Source: an uncultured Paracoccaceae bacterium
GTDB lineage: Bacteria > Pseudomonadota > Alphaproteobacteria > Rhodobacterales > Rhodobacteraceae
Length of the DNA stretch: 17,778 nucleotides
Direction: 5' to 3'
Assembly (NCBI GenBank): GCA_937952085.1
Contig: CALFYQ010000413.1
Span: 1-17,778, forward strand
The position numbers and the translations under genes were made by a program. The stretch's first letter is position 1; each line of letters opens with the position of its first letter. This document shows, one piece after another, positions 14,863 through 17,778 of this stretch. A model generated the notes under the pieces. It did no database searches, was not told the DNA's origin, and was given only the letters and a program-made list of their open reading frames with translations.

Positions 14863-15418
14863 CGCGATGACCGCCACGCCCGCCGCCCGGTTCGCCGGAG
14901 GGGCGGCGACGATTTCCGATCTCGGCCCGGTCGGCATGGTCACGCTCCGCGCCGATCTCGCCGATCCGGCGGTGGCGGAGGCGCTCTCCGCGCAGGGCTT
15001 CGCGCTGCCCGGCCTTCGGCGTTTCGCCGGCGCGCCCGGTTCCGGCGCCGGCTGGTTCTCGCCGGACGAGCTGCTTCTTGTCACCGAATACGGCCGCGCC
15101 CCGGGGCTCGCCACGGCGCTGTCGGAGGGGCTGGCGGGCCGCCACGCCCTCGCGGTGAACGTGTCCGACGCCCGCGCCATGTTCCGGATCGAGGGGAGGG
15201 GAGCCCGCGGCCTCATCGCCAAGGGCGCGCCGGTGGACCTGTCCCCCGCCGCTTTCGGGCCGGGGGACCTTCGGCGCACCCGTCTCGGGCAGGTCGCCTG
15301 CGCCTTCTGGATGGGCGAAGACGAAGCCTTCTCATTGGTTTGCTTCCGCTCCCTCGGCGCGCATGTCTTCGCCTGGCTCCGCGCCGGCGCCGCCCTGCCG
15401 ACGCCGCCTGGCTTCTGA
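14855..15418 (+). CDS. soxG: Sarcosine oxidase subunit gamma
   Basis: Fourth subunit of the sarcosine oxidase complex, 187 residues. It is the least conserved subunit, so the call relies on position as well as sequence. Recognisable parts are FRIEGRGARGLIAKGAPVDL and the C-terminal FSLVCFRSLGAHVFAWL, both typical of SoxG and related to GcvT folds. The start overlaps soxA by eight bases, with AAGGGG about nine bases upstream. The stop codon overlaps the first base of a long inverted repeat. It ends the operon: no downstream purU, folD or fhs gene is attached, although such C1 genes often follow soxG in other bacteria. Confidence 0.93.
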   Translation: MADAMTATPAARFAGGAATISDLGPVGMVTLRADLADPAVAEALSAQGFALPGLRRFAGAPGSGAGWFSPDELLLVTEYGRAPGLATALSEGLAGRHALAVNVSDARAMFRIEGRGARGLIAKGAPVDLSPAAFGPGDLRRTRLGQVACAFWMGEDEAFSLVCFRSLGAHVFAWLRAGAALPTPPGF

Positions 15419-15471
15419 ACATCCCGTTACCGAAGCCATGCGGGAATTGCATGGCGGACCTACGGGATGTT
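15418..15471 (+). repeat. Nested inverted repeat after soxG
   Basis: The outer arms AACATCCCGT (15418-15427) and ACGGGATGTT (15462-15471) match over 10 of 10 bases. Inside them lie CCATGC (15436-15441) and GCATGG (15449-15454) around a 7-base loop. Both pairs share practically the same centre (15444.5 and 15445), so one two-tier stem with an 8/7-base internal loop can form. There is no T-tract after it. It could be a structured 3' end of the sox mRNA, a small RNA, or an operator for the following small gene. Confidence 0.6.
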
Positions 15472-15511
15472 GCGATGCAGCATGCGGCAGCTTCGCTTAC
15501 CTTTCTCCGTG

Positions 15512-15532
15512 ACGGCGGCGATGGCCGCCCGT
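15512..15532 (+). promoter_or_regulatory. Hairpin abutting a ribosome binding site
   Basis: ACGGCGGC (15512-15519) pairs with GCCGCCCGT (15524-15532) with one bulged base and a GATG loop. It ends two bases before the GGAG ribosome site (15535-15538) of the 58-residue gene. It might limit ribosome access or protect the mRNA; that is inference. Confidence 0.35.
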
Positions 15533-15546
15533 GATGGAGACTGAAT

Positions 15547-15723
15547 ATGTCGAAGATCGAATACACCGCGCCGACCGAGGCCGAGCTGGCCGCGATCCGC
15601 GCCCGCGCGCACCGCATGCGCGCCGAAGCCACCCGCGACATGGTCGTCGCGATGGGCCGCTTCTTCCGGAACCTGTTCGGCGCCGCGTCGAAGCCGGCCG
15701 GCTGGCGCGCCAACGCGCACTGA
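15547..15723 (+). CDS. Small 58-residue protein, Rhodobacterales type
   Basis: A short frame with a good ribosome site (GGAG, spacing eight) and a coherent product: MSKIEYTAPTEAELAAIRAR, then an amphipathic helix (HRMRAEATRDMVVAMGRFF) and a basic end (RNLFGAASKPAGWRANAH). The core ARxxRMRAEAxRDM resembles the short, abundant proteins found in Rhodobacter relatives (RSP_7527-like), which are similar in style to DUF1127 proteins. I place it there from memory of the pattern, not from a search. No signal peptide is present; the helix could bind RNA or membrane. The upstream 128 bases are rich in inverted repeats, and a candidate terminator follows, so it is probably a separate transcript. Function unknown. 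Confidence 0.75.
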   Translation: MSKIEYTAPTEAELAAIRARAHRMRAEATRDMVVAMGRFFRNLFGAASKPAGWRANAH

Positions 15724-15732
15724 GCTTGAAGA

Positions 15733-15764
15733 CGGGCGGCGCCCGGCCCCGCCCGCTTCCCTTC
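15733..15764 (+). terminator. Candidate terminator after the small gene
   Basis: A 7-bp stem (CGGGCGG at 15733-15739, CCGCCCG at 15749-15755) with a 9-base loop is followed by the pyrimidine tract CTTCCCTT. It begins ten bases after the stop of the 58-residue gene. It is the best terminator-like element in the window, though the T content is low. Confidence 0.5.
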
Positions 15765-15791
15765 CCCCGCGCCGCGGGCTAAGCCGGCGCC

Positions 15792-16979
15792 ATGCCCGAC
15801 CGCCCCGTCATCCGTCTTCGCCCGAACCGTGGCCGCCGCTTTCACGAAGGCGCGCCCTGGCTCTACGCGGACGAGATCGTCACGGACCGGCGCACCAAAT
15901 CCCTCGCCCCCGGCGCCATCGCCACGCTCGAAAGCAGCGAGCGGGAGCCCCTCGCGACCGTCACGGTCAACATCGGCTCCACCATCGTCGCCCGCGTGCT
16001 CGACCTCGACCCGGCGGCGGAGATTGGCCCGGCCTGGCACCGCGCCCGGCTCGCCGACGCGCTTTCGCTCCGCGAGCGGCTCTACGATTCGCCCTTCTAC
16101 CGGCTGGTCCACGCCGAGGGAGACGGGCTTCCCGGCCTCGTGATCGACCGCTTCGGCGCCGCCGCCTCGATCCAGCCCAACGCCGCCTGGGCCGATGAGC
16201 GGGCGGAGGAGATCGCCGAGGCGCTCGCCGCCGTCACGGGCGTCTCGACCGTGGTGCTGAACGCCGGCGGCCGCGCCCGCGCGCTCGAGGGGCTGGGGGG
16301 CGGGTCGCGGCTCCTGCGCGGCGCGCTGGATGCGCCCATCGAGGCTCCGATGAACGGCGCCACCTACCTCGCGGACCTGATCGGCGGCCAGAAGACCGGC
16401 CTCTTCTACGACCAGCGCCCGAACCACGCCTTCGTCGCCCGCCTCGCCGAAGGGGCGGAGGTGCTGGACGTCTTCTCCCATGTCGGCGGCTTCGCGCTCG
16501 CCTGCCTCGCCGCAGGGGCGGCCTCCGCCGTGGCGGTGGACAGCTCCACCGCGGCCCTCGCCCTCGCCGCGCGCGGCGCCGCGCTGACCGGCGCGGCCGG
16601 GCGGCTCGAAGCGGTGAAGGCCCCCGCCTTCGATGCGATGCGGGACCTCGCCGCCGAGGGCCGCAGCTTCGACATCGTGATTTCCGACCCGCCCGCCTTC
16701 GCCCCGAACAAGGCGGCGCTGGACAAGGGCCTTCGCGCGCATGAGACCTCGGCGCGCCTCGCCGCGAAGCTGGTCCGGCCGGGCGGCTATCTCACCCTCT
16801 GCTCCTGCTCCCACGCCGCGACGCCCGAGCTTTTCCGCGATGCCTGCGGCAAGGGCATCCGCGCCGCCGGCCGCGCCGGGGCGCTGATCCGCGAGGGGCG
16901 GGCCGGGCCCGACCACCCGGCGCATTTCGCCCTGCCGGAGACCGCCTATCTGAAGGCGCTGACCTACCGCCTCTCGTGA
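15792..16979 (+). CDS. Class I SAM-dependent rRNA methyltransferase, RlmI type
   Basis: A 395-residue protein built like RlmI (23S rRNA m5C1962 methyltransferase). An N-terminal PUA RNA-binding domain covers about 1-70 (RLRPNRGRRFHEGAPWLYADEIV). A central beta-rich part follows (FYRLVHAEGDGLPGLVIDRFG, conserved in the family), then the Rossmann-fold methyltransferase. There GGQKTGLFYDQRPNH leads to the SAM loop VLDVFSHVGGFALAC. VISDPPAFAPNK is the catalytic PP motif, and LCSCSH carries the likely catalytic cysteine. The length is normal. The gene overlaps the PIN-domain gene at its stop (GTGA, 16976-16979). RlmI, RlmK and relatives share this build, so the target base is inferred and I leave the symbol empty. 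Confidence 0.9.
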   Translation: MPDRPVIRLRPNRGRRFHEGAPWLYADEIVTDRRTKSLAPGAIATLESSEREPLATVTVNIGSTIVARVLDLDPAAEIGPAWHRARLADALSLRERLYDSPFYRLVHAEGDGLPGLVIDRFGAAASIQPNAAWADERAEEIAEALAAVTGVSTVVLNAGGRARALEGLGGGSRLLRGALDAPIEAPMNGATYLADLIGGQKTGLFYDQRPNHAFVARLAEGAEVLDVFSHVGGFALACLAAGAASAVAVDSSTAALALAARGAALTGAAGRLEAVKAPAFDAMRDLAAEGRSFDIVISDPPAFAPNKAALDKGLRAHETSARLAAKLVRPGGYLTLCSCSHAATPELFRDACGKGIRAAGRAGALIREGRAGPDHPAHFALPETAYLKALTYRLS

Positions 16980-17518
16980 GGCTCCTGCTCGACGCCTGCG
17001 TGCTCTACCCGGTCGCGACGCGGGAGATCGTGCTGGCCTGGGCCGGCGCCGGCGGCTTCACGCCGCTCTGGTCGCCCCGCATCCTGGAGGAATGGGCGCT
17101 CTCGGTCGGCGCCAAACAGGGGCCGGAGGCGGAGGCCCGCGCGCGCGGCGACATCGCCCTGATGCGCGCCCGCTGGCCCGAGTCGGAGGTCGCGCCGCAG
17201 GGGGAGGGGCCGGCGGGCCTCCCCGACAAGGCCGACGGCCACGTGATCGCGGCGGCGATGGCCGGCCGGGCCGATGCGATCCTCACCTTCAACCTGAGGG
17301 ACTTTCCGCGCCGGGCGCTGGCGCCGCTCGGCCTCTCCGCCTTCCACCCTGACGCCTGGCTGGCTGGGGAGCTCGCCGCCGAGCCGGCCCGGCTCCGCGC
17401 CGCGCTCGATCCCCTCGCCGCCGCCGCGGAGGCCCGAGGCGCGCCCTTCCGCCGCTTCCTGAGGCGCGCCGGCCTGCCGCGCGCCGGCAAGGCGTGGGAG
17501 CGGATCACGGCTCTCTGA
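16976..17518 (+). CDS. PIN-domain protein (RSP_2648-like), probable nuclease
   Basis: A PIN-fold protein of 180 residues, starting at a GTG that overlaps the rlmI-type stop. The metal-binding acidic residues are in place: D6 in LLLDACVLYP, E38/E39 in SPRILEEW, D84 or D87 in LPDKADGHVIAAA, and D100 before the ending AILTFNLRDFP (D109). This pattern is that of active PIN ribonucleases such as VapC, but the protein is longer (about 130 is usual) because of a C-terminal helical extension (115-180, Ala/Arg-rich). No small antitoxin gene stands next to it. Similar stand-alone PIN genes are known in Rhodobacter relatives. Role as a toxin or as an RNA-processing enzyme is open. Confidence 0.87.
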   Translation: MRLLLDACVLYPVATREIVLAWAGAGGFTPLWSPRILEEWALSVGAKQGPEAEARARGDIALMRARWPESEVAPQGEGPAGLPDKADGHVIAAAMAGRADAILTFNLRDFPRRALAPLGLSAFHPDAWLAGELAAEPARLRAALDPLAAAAEARGAPFRRFLRRAGLPRAGKAWERITAL

Positions 17519-17559
17519 TTGGGCCAGCGATCACTCGCAAAATCTAGCCAGGCGTGAGC

Positions 17560-17582
17560 GGCCCGTGCCGGTCGCGCGGGCC
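17560..17582. terminator. Weak hairpin between convergent genes
   Basis: GGCCCG (17560-17565) and CGGGCC (17577-17582) can pair around an 11-base loop in the gap 17519-17641. On the minus strand a TTTT run occurs about 20 bases beyond, too far for a standard intrinsic terminator. Confidence 0.25.
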
Positions 17583-17641
17583 AAGGGGCAAGGTATGCGC
17601 GCCGCCTACCACCCATCGACCCCAACCTGCCCGATCCGCCT

Positions 17642-17776
17642 CTACCGCGCCGCCTCGCCGATCGCCGCGAAGATCTCGTCCAGTTTCTTCGCAATCACGG
17701 CCACATCCGCGCTCTCGTTCATGTAGGGCGCGAAGACGAGGCTCGGCGTCTTCCACGACAGCGTCGCCCGCCCGTC
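17642..17776 (-). CDS. C-terminal end of an unidentified protein (partial)
   Basis: The minus strand reads 44 residues from the window edge to a TAG at 17642-17644: DGRATLSWKTPSLVFAPYMN, then ESADVAVIAKKLDEIFAAIG and EAAR. The balanced composition and a closing amphipathic helix (VIAKKLDEIFAAIGE) look like a true protein end, unlike the Arg-rich shadow frames around it. Most of the gene lies beyond base 17778. The pattern of a hydrophobic strand followed by a terminal helix recalls the ends of class III aminotransferases, but this is too weak to name it. Confidence 0.5.
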   Translation of the reverse strand, partial: DGRATLSWKTPSLVFAPYMNESADVAVIAKKLDEIFAAIGEAAR

Positions 17777-17778
17777 CG

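Noticed and set aside
12525..14870. Long plus-strand open frame in a second frame across soxA (781 codons)
   Set aside because: It is an Arg/Gly/Ala-rich shadow frame of soxA with no family motif.
15213..16925. Long minus-strand open frame opposite rlmI and soxG (570 codons)
   Set aside because: Both overlapped plus-strand genes have strong motifs; the antisense frame has none and runs across unrelated genes.

Overview
This window is ordinary-looking chromosome from a very GC-rich alphaproteobacterium, most likely a member of the Rhodobacterales or a close relative. The taxon call is inference. It rests on the soxBDAG order, the string ccmI - ruvX - DUF1289 - retropepsin-like protease, a divergent tadA/rluB pair, a PIN protein of the type found in Rhodobacter genomes, and GC-saturated third codon positions. 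I see no insertion sequence, phage gene, CRISPR array, tRNA or rRNA. Both window edges cut genes.

Region by region: (1) 3-1460 holds the last half of valyl-tRNA synthetase. (2) 1711-2907 (-) is a fold-type I PLP aminotransferase, convergent with valS, with two GC hairpins in the 250-bp gap. (3) 3227-3913 is a UPF0173 metal-dependent hydrolase, followed by two small exported proteins of unknown role (3990-4618). (4) 4622-6025 holds tadA (-) and an RluB-type pseudouridine synthase (+), divergent from a 45-bp gap. (5) 6135-6821 is an unrecognised 228-residue protein behind the most AT-rich stretch of the window. (6) 6811-10139 is a minus-strand operon: ccmI, ruvX, DUF1289 protein, membrane-anchored retropepsin-like protease. 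(7) 10300-15418 is the complete heterotetrameric sarcosine oxidase operon soxB-soxD-soxA-soxG, tightly packed. (8) 15547-17518 has a 58-residue small protein, an RlmI-type rRNA methyltransferase and an overlapping PIN-domain gene. (9) 17642-17776 (-) is the C-terminal end of an unidentified protein.

How they work together: the sox operon supplies all four subunits of an enzyme that demethylates sarcosine to glycine and passes the methyl group to tetrahydrofolate, with H2O2 as by-product. The other recognised genes are mostly housekeeping: translation and RNA modification (valS, tadA, rluB, rlmI), Holliday-junction processing (ruvX) and cytochrome c maturation (ccmI).

I did not find a convincing new multi-gene system. 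The points most worth a second look are the triplicated C-terminal module of CcmI, a nested inverted repeat starting at the soxG stop codon with another hairpin abutting the ribosome binding site of the following small gene, the unknown 228-residue gene with a CtrA-like upstream region, and the PIN gene coupled to rlmI without an antitoxin next to it.
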